NCBI GenBank assembly: GCA_030340625.1 | Contig: JAOPHQ010003513.1 | Span: forward strand, 1 to 64,000 | Direction: 5' to 3' | From: Merluccius polli | Lineage: Eukaryota; Chordata; Actinopteri; Gadiformes; Merlucciidae | Length of the DNA stretch: 64,000 nt | Shown here: piece by piece, positions 28,774-52,515 of the stretch | How positions within the stretch are numbered: the first letter of the stretch is position 1 | Layout: the number at the start of each line of letters is the position of its first letter | Notes under the pieces: model-generated | Database searches by the model: none | What the model was told of the DNA's origin: nothing | Seen by the model: the letters and a program-made list of their open reading frames with translations, nothing else | Made by a program: the position numbers and the translations under genes

Positions 28774-30702
28774 TCAGAACTCCCCTGGCTCCTCCTCTCC
28801 ATCCTCAGCCTCGGGGGTGAAGTTCTGCAGGGAGAAACAGTTAAACACGGCCACACCGGGTTAGGCCATGGTTGATGTAATACTGGGATGTACGCATGCA
28901 CAGACATGCTTGCATGGCGGCTTACTTCTACAGCACACAGGACTTCAAAGATCTTCAGCAGAGTAGTGTCTCCTGCATCCGGCTCATTCTCCACGAAGAT
29001 GTGCTCAATGCTCATCAACTTCGCTAAGTAAAAGTCTCGCTCCTTCACTGCAGTAGTCTTGGCCAACCTGAGATTAGTAACCTGGGGGGGGGGGGTCAAG
29101 GGTACAATTAAGAAAGCAAATCCTAGTGCATGTGTGTAGACTTAACCAACAGATGAGTGAACTTGCCACCAGGTCCAATGACAGCGACATGAACTACTCA
29201 CTTCATTGGTGAGCTCCCCCATCTCCGCTCCTGGTCCGGGTTCCCGGGAGGGCGCAGGACGCGCCGCCCTGGAGGGACTCACCCTGATGGGCACTGAACG
29301 TTGAATGAAAGATGAAAACATGTCAGAAAATGTATTATAACCTCAAGTCGGACACTTTCTCTACATTAGGCACCCCCTGTGACGATGCTGTGCCCATTAT
29401 CCACCAGGACCAGAGGGGACCCCCAGATCCACCAGGACCAGAGGGGGACTCCCAGATCCACCAGGACCAGAGGGGGACCCCTAGCAGCTTGTGTCCGTAA
29501 GGCGGGCTTTGGATGACGCGCATGAGACGTGGGTTTTATGATGCGTTTTAGGACGTGTCACGTTTTGCTTTTCATTATCTTTTTGGTCTGTTTATGTGAA
29601 AAACAAGTTAATGTGTACGTGGACAGAAACGGCCCCCCAAAACGAGCCTCTCCTCCATTTCCTTGGTTACGTGGGTGCGACGATAAGTCCCGCCCCCATC
29701 CAGTCTGTGATTGGTCGCCTGAAAATGAGCGACAGCGCCGCCCTCCTGAAAGCTTCAGATGTTATTATTGTACTGGAGGCGCGCAGAAATAAAACCCCGT
29801 CTGTAGGGACACAAGCCCGGATCCCCCATCACCCCCATACCGCGTCCCCCCAGGTCCCACAAGGGGGTCTCAATGAAAGGACTTTACCAACTCTAGCCGC
29901 TGGTCTGGCAACAGGATCAATGAGCTTTTCTGAAGTAAAAAACAATTACAAGCATTTAGAAATAGGGTACAGGTCATGGGATAATAACTTTTTTTTTAAA
30001 GCATATAAATGTGATATAAATATGTTTAATTCTCACGTGCAGTGGCTCCCTTGGTCCTGGTCGGACCGGTCTCCAGACCCTGGCGCGCCGCCACCGGGTC
30101 GCAGTCCTTCTGGTCCTTGTAGTTCGCCTCGAACAACTTCTTGAACCACTGCAGAAACTCAAAGTTGTCCTGGAACCGGCCTTTAGTCAGTCTGTCTACC
30201 GGGATCACCTCCAGGAGGGGGTTTAGAGACAGCAGGGTCCAGGAATGAAAAGACCCGCTTATCCCCGTGACAGGCTGGACTCGGGAGTTTATAAAGACCG
30301 GATGCTTACCTTGTCCACGCCAGCCTTTTTAAAACTGTTCTGTAAAATTTTAAAATTGTGCACGTATTCATGCTCCAGCCTGGCGTTGACCTTCACCCTC
30401 TTCACGGGGAGGCATCCTGGGAACAAGATGTCCATCAACTGGCAATACGCCGCACCTGCACGCAAGTCCGCACCATCATTACCACGCATCATCATGACTC
30501 GTATCCCACCGTGCAAAACACGCATGTGCAAACTTGTGGACACATCACATGTGAGGGGTATATAAACATGTTTTTTTGTCGCACCTGAACACAAGTGCTC
30601 AATCTTGGCGTAGTTGAGCTGCAGGGCCCGGTTGACCCAGGACAGCATCTCGCAGCGGCTGACGCTGTCGCTGTTGTTGGTGGAGAAGACGTTCACCGCC
30701 AT
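28774..30702 (-). CDS. mapre1: MAPRE1-type end-binding protein (EB1), 7 coding exons
   Basis: EB proteins track growing microtubule plus ends and recruit CAP-Gly and SxIP partners. Coding exons, minus: 30702-30585, 30455-30310, 30208-30037, 29929-29888, 29293-29202, 29081-28926, 28824-28774. All phases agree, giving 258 residues (human EB1 268). The start MAVNVFSTNNSDSVSR sits directly after an acceptor, so a non-coding 5' exon is expected upstream. The CH domain spans about residues 14-118 (AYCQLMDILFPGCLP, NFKILQNSFKKAGVDK, DNFEFLQWFKKLFEANY). A Ser/Pro/Arg linker follows, then an EBH coiled coil containing KERDFYLAKLMSIEHIF. The tail is PEAEDGEEEPGEF, ending in -GEF rather than the canonical EEY. 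EB1 rather than EB2 or EB3 is favoured by the MAPRE1-DNMT3B neighbourhood shared with human 20q11.21. The EBH region is more divergent than the CH domain. Confidence 0.9.
29398..29482. repeat. 31-bp tandem repeat, about 3 copies, in MAPRE1 intron 4
   Basis: Repeats of ATCCACCAGGACCAGAGGGG with a short variable remainder lie between MAPRE1 exons 4 and 5. Confidence 0.8.
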
Positions 30703-30749
30703 CTGGGACCTCAGGACGGGGGGGGACGAGATGTGGACCATTAATAACA

Positions 30750-31690
30750 CAAGTCAGGATGTGGGTCCACACAACACCAACAACAACACATCTCCATCTC
30801 CCCCCCCCCCCACACACACACACACCCTCCTTGCGGCGCTGGACCCTGACGCACCTGGGGGGGTGCGGGTCTCAGAACCACACAGGCGCCAGTAGACCCA
30901 TTATGAATAAAGTCCAGACCCTGTGATGCTGTAATGTGTGTGAGTTAATGGACGTCGCTGATCAACCACTCGGTTCCCTAAACCACGGAGACATTACACC
31001 ATGATGGACACATTATTATAGTTTACTTACTCACGTTTTCAACTTTGTTTGGCTCCAGGAAGGCGGATAATGGCACCAACCGCGCAGCGACTACATCACC
31101 TCACTTGTGGACCAGCAGGTGGAAAGTCAGGTGGGTGGAGGCTCCTGGTCCGCCTGTTGGGTCCTGGGTTAATTAACTTCAATAATCTGTGTGTGTGTGT
31201 GTGTGGGGGGGGTGCTTGTTTAAATAGACGAGTAGCACGTGGGTCGTCACATTTTAATCTCAACCCCCTCTCCCCCGTTTAGGCTGAGGGAGGATCATGA
31301 AGTGTGGCGTTATCCCGGTCTACCGCACCACCACTTCCGGTCTCCTACTTCCTGAGCTGAGTGTGCGCGCCAGCCGGTAACAGTCCCCGAAGCGAGGAGA
31401 ATTACACGACAAGGATAACGACACGGGGAATAAATACGTACGTTTTTATTTGAAATTTGACCAAACAATATCCGAAACATGTAACGGAAAAGGATATCCC
31501 TCTACCGGAAGTCCCGCCTTCTCGCCGCTCATGTAACTGAAAGTCCCGCCCCCCCTCTCTCTCTCTCTCTCTCTCTCGCCAATAACGCTCATCCGCAGCA
31601 TCCCGTCCCAGGCTCTCCGTCGGGAGATGAGGACGAGGTTAAAGACACCCTCAACTATTTTACCTACAGGCAGCAATGCACCAATATATG
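30750..31690 (-). other. MAPRE1 5' flank
   Basis: The stretch upstream of the first MAPRE1 coding exon contains short CA/GT runs (about 30811-30825, 31191-31204), a moderately GC-rich part (31260-31440) that may hold the non-coding first exon and promoter, and a (CT)n run near 31555-31577. No splice donor could be assigned with confidence. Confidence 0.35.
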
Positions 31691-33072
31691 ACATTTAATA
31701 TTTAAATAATATATATAATTTAATTAAATATAATATATATTAAAATGAACCACAGGCCCAAGACAACGCTGTGTTATATTTGGTCCACCTGGGCCCTATA
31801 TAGTGCACTATTGATGTCACCATTTTGTAGTATTCTGGCTCCCTATATAGAGCAGTATGCAATACCCACAATGCACCGTATATCAAGTGTACAACGCACA
31901 CCTGATAGGTCTTGTACATCAGAGTGCATCATGGGATTTTTTGTTGGCGATACTCCGCCATATTGAGAGGGCTGTAGTACTGGAAGATCCTAAATCAATG
32001 TAAATATACCGTAACCTAGGCTAATGAAAATTTGGTTTTGCCACTTCTTGCATGAGAAACGCAATCGCAGTTTCAAACACATCGTGTCCATAATGACAAA
32101 TAATTTCACGATCAACAGTGAAGACGAACTCGGCCAGCGCTAGTAAACTGTAAAACAGTGCCAACACGGCCATTGTAGGCATACACTAAAATCCTCTTTT
32201 GAAATCTTAATCCATTCACACTTAGTTTCTCTTGGGTGGAAACAGGAAACAAGTTGTGACTCCTTTTTGTGACTTGCTTTTTAATTTTGCCTCATTTTAT
32301 TTATTCATTCACTTCAATTTAATTTATTTCACAAAAAAAAGGGAGAAAAAGGAGTTCAGCATCAAACCGGATAACAAATCATTAACAAACATGGATAACA
32401 AAACCTGCTGCTCATGTCTGATTCCCTCAGTGACAGAGAAAACAACGTAATGGCAGCTTACTTATGTATTTTAAAATACAAATGACATGTATTTTAATTA
32501 AAAACATTTGCTCACACAAGGAATTAGTCTTTTATTTTGATACATTTAGTGAGGATGTATTGGCATTCTGTGTCTAGATACAGTTCAATGTGTTTTCGCC
32601 CATCTCTGAGTGTATAGCACCATGGGACACAAAAACAAAACAGTTCTCAGTAAGATCTCAGGTGATCTGGTCTGCTGGTGTTTTCTGAATGACAAAAATT
32701 ACATACTGTCAATATTAAACTGGCACCACATGAATCTTAACAGTATCAAATAAAAAAAAACAGTAAACAACACAACACAATCTACAAAATGTTTAGAAAA
32801 TGCAAACCTGACTCAGAAAATGTGGCATATTTGCTCATGGAGAACATGAACGTCCACAGCACCGTAATTAACCTGAACATGATGAGGACCTTACGAAGAG
32901 GAACTGTAAGATTGTTCATTACAAGATGACAGCAGAGATAACAAAGTTTTTACATTGAGCAGATGCTTGTATCCAAAAAGCAAATGAGTGAATTATTTTA
33001 CCTATGCCTATGTTATGTTAGTAGTACAGTACAAATCTAACACCCCTAAAACATGTCATGAGATTACAACAT
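31690..33072. other. MAPRE1-DNMT3B intergenic region, no gene recognised
   Basis: The sequence is AT-rich with no coding exon I recognise. Short frames (31745-31966, 32232-32450) have no supporting family or splice structure. It includes a segment around 31790-31960 with CCCTATATAGTGCACTA-type motifs that look repeat-derived. Confidence 0.45.
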
Positions 33073-33610
33073 AGGCTACCTTCACACTGCAAGCCTTAGT
33101 GCTCTATTCACACCTATTGCTCAGATCTGATTTTTTTGTTTGGCTGTTCACATTTTATTTTTGAAATGTGGCCCATCTCAGATCCTAGAGTGAACTGGTC
33201 ACAGTCCTGAACCGACGCATGCGCTAAAGAACCGCAACAAAGACGTCACACGCAGCATGCTGTCGTACGAAAGTAAACATGGAGGCCGCTGGAGCAACGG
33301 CTGCTACTTCTGTACAGTGGCTCAGGTCCGTTCAGACTCAGGTCCGTTCAGGCTCAGGGCCGTTCAGGCTCAGGTCCGTTCAGGCTCAGGGCCGTTCAGG
33401 CTCAGGGCCGTTCAGGCTCAGGGCCGTTCAGGCTCAGGTCCGTTCAGACTCAGGTTGCATTGCAAAAAAATCTGACCTGTATCTGATTTCGGACCACATA
33501 TGCCCAAATTGAGATTGAAAAGATCAGATTCCATGTGATTTTGGGCTGTTCACACTTCTGAAAAAGTTATGAGCAAAAAAAATGTTTTGCCTACAGTCTG
33601 AACGTAGCCT
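33073..33610. mobile_element. MITE with imperfect terminal inverted repeats
   Basis: The left end reads AGGCTACCTTCACACTG and the complement of the right end reads AGGCTACGTTCAGACTG. The element is about 538 bp and contains an expanded 16-bp tandem repeat. I could not see a convincing target-site duplication, so the superfamily is not assigned. Confidence 0.6.
33323..33456. repeat. 16-bp minisatellite within the MITE, about 8 copies
   Basis: The unit is GGGCCGTTCAGGCTCA or GGTCCGTTCAGGCTCA. The 16-nt period makes an apparent 16-residue protein repeat in open frames, which is an artefact. Confidence 0.9.
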
Positions 33611-33774
33611 CTGACATAACTCCTCATCCTAACTGGAAAACCAGTTCACCATTTTCATTAATTCAATTAAATACAGGTCAGAAAACAAAATGTTGTAGTA
33701 AAACAGATGTATTGAGGTAGATTATTGTGTTCCAGTTTGGATTCATCACAGCACCATTGCTTAAATAAATAAGT

Positions 33775-34118
33775 TAGAGCTGCAACTTACCATTATTTTC
33801 ATAGTTGTTCAATCTAACAATAGTTTTCTCAATTAATCGATTTATCATTTAGTCTAGAAAATGTTAATAATTGCAAATGCCATCACAAGTTACCAGAGTC
33901 CAAAGGGATGTCTTGAATTTTCTTGCTTTATCTGACAAGCAGCCAAGAAAAACTAAAGTATTCATTTTCTAATGATCCATGAACCAACCATTTGAATTTG
34001 TGAAGCATCAAGCTGCAAATATTTGGTATTTGTACCTAAATTACGAATCATCGATTTTAAAAATTTGATTTTCGATCGATTTAGTCGATCGACTAATTGA
34101 CTAATCGTTGCAGCCCTA
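33775..34118. mobile_element. hAT-type MITE
   Basis: The left end TAGAGCTGCAAC and right end GTTGCAGCCCTA match the TAGRGCTGCAACGATTA-type ends of hAT MITEs. Flanks AAATAAGT and AAATAAAC form an imperfect 8-bp duplication (6 of 8). The interior is AT rich and non-coding. Confidence 0.65.
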
Positions 34119-34161
34119 AAATAAACATCCTCCATAATCAATTAAAACAATCTGATTTGTG

Positions 34162-34767
34162 TTAAAGGTGCTATTGATAACATTCAGCCACTAGATGTCG
34201 CACTTCCCCTCCACCCTAGCCTATGTTAAAGGTGCTGTCGATAACATTCAGCCACTAGGTGTCGCACTCCCCCACCTCCCATTGCATTCACTGCTGTTGC
34301 TCGAAGCACTTGCTCCCTCAAGTGGTTGCCGATTCGTTGCAAAACCTTCATATTTTGTGGTCGAGTGGCATGAGCGTGATGTCAAGTGATGAATCTTTCG
34401 CGGTAGAGTAATTAATTCATTTTCAAACATGTAGCTATACATAAGCTTTGATTTTGGTGACTTTGTGCGCTGGTGTTTTAAGATTCATGTAACAATACCA
34501 TCAAACTCAGCTATTTTTCCACACTAAATGGCTAACTTGATCTATTGGCTGACATGCCTTGCTAGAAGCGGGAACCAAACCTCAGACATCTTTGACGGAG
34601 ATAAAAAAAAAAACATTCAATTTGGACCCGGCAATATTTTTAAAATGATTAACTTTTTTTTTAGGAAAAGTGATACTTCTATTCTGCACCTTTCTAAAAG
34701 CGCTGTGGATGTATTATTTAAAAACAAATATTCGTCTACGTAAAAATGTTATCAATAGGACCTTTAA
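34162..34767. mobile_element. TTAA-flanked MITE (piggyBac-like)
   Basis: The left end TTAAAGGTGCTATTGATAAC and right end GTTATCAATAGGACCTTTAA are near-perfect inverted repeats bounded by TTAA, the piggyBac target site. The left subterminal segment is tandemly duplicated (about 34162-34224 and 34225-34287). No transposase frame is present. Confidence 0.7.
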
Positions 34768-35318
34768 GTTGGTCACATAAAAACAACAATAAAATGAGTC
34801 GTAAGTAAGCATTTCAACGTGAATAATCATTAAAAAAAAAATCTTGGATTACTAAGAACCCAACAGTGGTGTAGGAATGAGTCCTAAAACCCAGAAGTCC
34901 GTTAGCATGTCGGCACTTGTGGTTCCCTCGTCTCGAAGTCAATGGGTTTTTTTAATGGGTTTTTGGTTAGATGGCTGAAATAAGGTCTGTGGTTAACACA
35001 ATCTTAAGATGTTGCCACATTTTGTTCTACGACATAAAATATGTCAGTCGATACCCCACTATTAAAGCTTTTACGTGTCTTAAAAACTTCTCGTGATTTC
35101 ATTTACACTTCAAAAATCATAAGTAGTGTTCATTGGTGAAGATTATCTTGCCTAAAAAAATGCCACAGAGCCAATGGAAAAAACCCATTGTCTTTTCAAT
35201 CGAGGGAACCCAGGGCGATGCTAAACTTCAGGGTTGGCCTACAAAAAAAACGTCAGCCCTGCACCACTCTATACCGGACAGTACGGTAGCGATGCCACCT
35301 CTTGCATGCAGATGCAGC

Positions 35319-48000
<12,682 letters not shown>

Positions 48001-48182
48001 CTTGCAGCCTGCTGTAAAAAAAAGAAGATACAATCACATTATTTTCCACTGATAGTAAATTCCCTTCTATTTCTGGGGCTATAATACATTCACATTCAAT
48101 ATTAGTAGTCTATGGGATGGGGAGGGGCTTAGGCTCTCTATATATGTACATAAAATAATGTACTGCATACAGCGAGCTTCTC

Positions 48183-48184
<2 letters not shown>

Positions 48185-48246
<62 letters not shown>
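48185..48246. repeat. (TA)n microsatellite
   Basis: A pure TA run of about 31 units lies in the DNMT3B 5' intron. Confidence 0.97.
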
Positions 48247-48252
<6 letters not shown>

Positions 48253-48355
48253 CATCAATCACAATATAAAACTGGATGTGGATGGGGGAGCTGCCACGAT
48301 GGGACAGTGGAGGGGTCCTTCTGACCTCCTTTCAGACCAGTGCTCACTGCACCGT

Positions 48356-48444
48356 GGGGTCTCCAGAAGGAGGTCTCCAGAAGGAGGTCTCCAGAAGGAG
48401 GTCTCCAGAAGGAGGTCTCCAGAAGGAGGTCTCCAGAAGGAGGC
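48356..48444. repeat. 14-bp minisatellite, about 6 copies
   Basis: Perfect repeats of GTCTCCAGAAGGAG lie in the DNMT3B 5' intron. The period of three units per 14 codons explains the repetitive open frames on both strands. Confidence 0.95.
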
Positions 48445-49322
48445 CCACTGCAGCACAAGCCAGCACCAGATCTCTACCTTCTTTCGTCCATTTCATCCAG
48501 CCATGCTCATCCTCATGATGGCCCACGATGTGTTACACGCCGCCGGCCCGCTTCACTCTCTCCCCTATTCACTCTCTCTCCCTCATTCACTCTCTCCCCT
48601 ATTCACTCTCTCCTCCTATTCACTACTCCCCCCCCCCCCCAGAGTCAACCACGCCGCGGCCTCTCCTCCCCCTCCTGACTGAACTCTCGCGGGTTCAGAT
48701 CTTTTTGCCGCGAAGGCAACGTGCACTCGTTTCCGTCCAACCCGGTCCAATAACCAAGAGGCGACTGCTCGCTTTGTCCGGTCCTCCCGGTACCGACGAC
48801 CCCGCCGCGATAATTCCCGTTTCAATCTCACCCAAAATCGATATTTTCTCCCCCCTTTTCCCTGGAGCGAGAGCGTGGGGAGCGACCATTACAAACACGG
48901 TTATAACGTGCACGAACTACCGGCAGACACACGGGGCTGAACCGTAACCGGCGGTTTCGTTATTTAACGTTTCGTATAAAAACCACTTGTTCTACCGCAC
49001 GAAAAAACGTAACGTTACGTGCGCGTTTCTTCCCCGAAAAAAACAGGGTCTGCAGACGGACAATGCGCCCCGGGTTTAATGTCCTGACAAAGAAACTCCC
49101 CCCTCTGCGTCCCCCCCACCAAACACAATTTAACACGCAAAAAGGGGGAGCCGGACTCTCTCCACACGTTACTGTGGGGGGGAATACTTTTCGCAACAAC
49201 AACGACAAAAAAAACAACGTTATAAGTTATAACTACTGGCTACTTTGCGAGGGCTAAACGTGTAAACAATAAACCCCACCCCCATGTCTTTTTTTGTTGA
49301 ATGCACGAAGCGCACTACTCAC

Positions 49323-49620
49323 CTCCCCTGGTCCCGGAGCCGTCCCCTGCAGGAATGGGTCCACTCTGCACGCCTCGCGTCTAGTCCCGAAGCCGGTCCT
49401 CCTATAGGTCTCTCTGGAAGTGACGTCCCGATCGCCCTGGCGGCTCCGGGCTCCGGATTGGACGGCCGCTGCGCACGCACACACAGACCGGGCTTGAGGC
49501 GACGTACGTACGTCACGTTAGTGCGTGGTCGTAGGTCGCGCGCGCGCGAGCGAGCGAGCGAGCGGCGTAAGCGTAGCGAAAAGTCGCCCGGTGAGAAATT
49601 CGGGTTTCGTCGGTTTTCGC
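49323..49620 (-). promoter_or_regulatory. dnmt3b: Candidate DNMT3B non-coding first exon and CpG-rich promoter
   Basis: A consensus 5' splice site, GGGGAG|GTGAGTAG on the minus strand, lies at 49323/49322, directly downstream of a strongly CpG-rich segment (about 49330-49600, including CGCGCGCGCGAGCGAGCGAG). Splicing from here to the acceptor upstream of the ATG at 48000 would give a short non-coding leader. Placement is inferred from the donor, base composition and position only. Confidence 0.5.
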
Positions 49621-50019
49621 GACGTGTCGTGCCGTTTATTACGACTAAACCACAACCACAATAAAATCCAAAAGTTTCGCCATACTTTTCGACCGTAAAA
49701 AAACACATTTGAGGAAAACATTTGGGGAGGACAAAGCGTCGCCTTATTACGGCTCCACGCGTCACTAATGTCGGTTTAATTTTCGTCGTGGACGCACGGC
49801 GAGGAAATTAAAGTTCGTGCAGCTCGAAATCACGCAGCCAAGCACGAGTAAACGCCACGTTTAATGGCGGAGTGCAGAAATCGCCACGTGAACTCGGCCC
49901 ACGAGATAACTGAACACGCAGATCCAAAATGGCGCCGGAGCAGAACCGCAGTCTTGCCGTTCTGGTACATCATGTACTTTGTCGGGTCTTTTTGTCATCC
50001 GAGTGGGGAAAGACGACTT

Positions 50020-50705
50020 AAAGGCATACCGCACACGACGAAGGCCATACTTCCTTTTTAAATTGTTAGTTTCCTCATTTTCCAAACTGCAGTGCAGTAG
50101 TTTGGTGCCTAGCTGTTAATAAACGTTACACAATAAACCATGGGCCCCATCCCCCCCCCCCCCCCCCCCCCCCGGGGTGTGTCGCGTTGATTATAATATA
50201 GGGCCTATATTAAAATCAACGCGACACACCTTACACAAAGTATATTAAAATCAACGCGACACACCTTACACAAAGCGTGGAGGTTGTCAACATGACTAGG
50301 CAAGACGCATGTCAAGTGTTGCGTCCAACGGTGTTGAAATGTACAGCTATGCCATTTTGTTTTATCGGATCGCTTTCAGTCTGAACTTTCCGCGAAGCTT
50401 GCGCAGAGATCAACTACGCTACAGCTGGGGTATAGGTTGCCAGGTTGAGGTGACAAACGTGTTGAAACGTGATGGTGTATGGTGTGTGGATTGTGTGAAT
50501 TGGATGCGTTTCGTACAAGATCTGGCAACTGGTCAACATAACAAACATATTGGTCCGATCTCCGATTATTCATAAAGGAGTTTGGGCCATTCAAAATTAC
50601 GGGAGGGGTCTGGGAGATAGGGCTAGAAAACGGGAGAAACCCGGGGAAAACGGGAGTGTTGGCGGGTATGCAATATACGTTAATAAATGGCGACCCCCCC
50701 CCCCC

Positions 50706-50738
<33 letters not shown>

Positions 50739-51287
50739 GCGGAAGTCCCGGTCAGCCGTGTAATGATCCGTTGTTGTAACCACGGTTACAACTGTTTTCG
50801 CACCGAAAAGTGCAAAATCAACACGAAAGCGTACAATTTAATTTAAGTCAAATGACTGGTTATGAAGAAGGCCATACCTCGTTTTTTAATCGTTATTCCT
50901 CGTTTTCCAAACTGGAGTGCAGTAGTTTGGTGCCTAGCTGTTAATAAACGTTACGGCAATTATTGTTATAATGGCAACCCCCCCCCCCACACACACACAC
51001 ACACGGACGTGTGGGGGGGCGGGTTAGCAGGGGTAAAATGATCCGCTTGTAACCACGGTTACACCGTTGTAACCACGGTTACAACTGTTTCGCACAGAAA
51101 CGGTATTCGTACGCGGCAACAGAATCAACACGAAGGCGTACAATTTCATTTAAGTCAAATGACTGGTTATGAAGAAGGCCATACTTCGTTTTTTAATTGT
51201 TAGTTTCCTCGTTTTCCAAACTGAAGTGCAGTAGTTTTGGTGCCTACTGTTAATAATCGCTACACAATAAACGTTAATAAATGCCCC

Positions 51288-51318
<31 letters not shown>

Positions 51319-51440
51319 ACGGAAGTCCCGGTTAGCCGTGTAATGATACGGTTAAAACTGTTTTCGCACCGAAAAGTATTCGTACGCGGCAACAGAATCA
51401 ACACGAAGGCGTAGGCCTACAGTTAATTTAAGTCAAATTA
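50020..51440. repeat. About 300-bp tandem duplication, 3-4 partial copies, upstream of DNMT3B
   Basis: Segments sharing GAAGGCCATAC, TTTCCTCGTTTTCCAAACTG, CAGTAGTTTGGTGCCTAGCT and GTTAATAAACGTTAC, followed by a poly-C then CA run, CGGAAGTCCCGGT and AACCACGGTTACAACTGTTT, recur from about 50030, 50860, 51160 and 51370. The first copy is separated from the others by about 550 bp of other sequence that includes the hairpin at 50176. Confidence 0.85.
50176..50275. repeat. Long perfect hairpin followed by a direct repeat of its right arm
   Basis: GGTGTGTCGCGTTGATT at 50176 pairs with AATCAACGCGACACACC ending at 50230, and the stem continues with one mismatch through TAATATAGG/CCTATATTA. The right arm with TTACACAAAG is then repeated in tandem to about 50275. 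The stem is roughly 27 bp with almost no loop. Confidence 0.88.
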
Positions 51441-51779
51441 CTGGCTAGAAAGTGACTCCGGAGTGCAACGTTATTGTGTTGTTGTTTTTTTGCGGACGAC
51501 GCTCAAATCTACAGTTCTGTTGGATCAAACTGGGTCCTGGTTGAAACCTGCCTAGCAACCACCAGAAGATGGAGGTCCAGAAGCTACTTGGGACAGCGGA
51601 GCTGATGACCATCTGCCGCCCGGAAGCAACGACGACCACTAGACGCCACGCTGTGCGTGTTTATCTCCTGAAGTTCCCGTGTCGATATAAATATCGGTGT
51701 CTTGTTCGACCTTATGCCCTCCTGTGAGTGACCCGCATGTAACGAGCAGTAATTACCAGAACCGCATTGTTCAAAACAT

Positions 51780-52515
51780 TGCTAAGAATCTGACCAATGT
51801 CATCTGCAGGGGATGATATCGTCTAGACTAGATTACCATAATGCACTGCTGGACTCCTGACCAGGACCAGAACTAGGACCACATGAGTCCTATTCCCCCC
51901 CCCCTGCCCCTCCCTCCACTGGCTAACCAATGCCAGGTCAGATATGAAGGTGCTACCACTGTATTTACTGATACAACCCTGCACGGATGAGCACCATCCT
52001 ACCTGAAGGTCCTGATTATTCCCTTCAATCAGCTCCAAAAGTTGAAGAGAAGTCTGCAGCAAACAACAGGAGTTATCTCTGGGTGAGCACCTTATCTGTC
52101 ATCAGAAGCGCCATTTCCTTCATTCCTTCATGGTCCGCCCTGACCCATCTAACCACAATGATTTCTATGTCAATGTGTTGCTGTGCATTATGACTGGATG
52201 CCTGTCTCACCAGCCAGCACCTCATCACCATGGACATTAGGCCTACTCTTTTTCCATTTTTTAAATTGTACTTAAATGATTAATACTACTATGTATGGCA
52301 ATTATGGCACTCATTGCACTTCTTACCATCCCTGGCAGGAGGGATCCCCGACTCTGCGTTCCTTCTCATCGTTTCTTCCTTGATCATTGAGTGAGTTTTT
52401 TCTTGCATTTTCGGGGGCTAGAGTTATGGGGTGTCGTAAATGTGTGGCCTGTGAAGCCATTTGAGACTGTACTGTGATTAAGGGCTGTAGAAATAAAATG
52501 GACTTGACTTGAACC
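51780..52515 (+). mobile_element. Degenerate L2-clade-like LINE 3' fragment
   Basis: GATTACCATAATGCACTGCT codes the DYxNALL motif found near the C-terminus of L2-type reverse transcriptases, followed by a stop-riddled continuation. The 3' end (about 52330-52515) has the familiar fish LINE tail: CTGCGTTCCTTCTCATCG, TGTGGCCTGTGAAGCCATTT, then AATAAAATGGACTTGACTTG. The 5' end is truncated. Clade assignment is from remembered consensus only. Confidence 0.55.

Noticed and set aside
33257..33512. Frames with a 16-residue repeat (RSGSGPFRLRAVQAQG)
   Set aside because: They are produced by the 16-bp minisatellite inside a MITE.
49284..49765. Arg-rich frames over the DNMT3B CpG region
   Set aside because: The GC-rich composition keeps frames open by chance. 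There is no homology or splice support.
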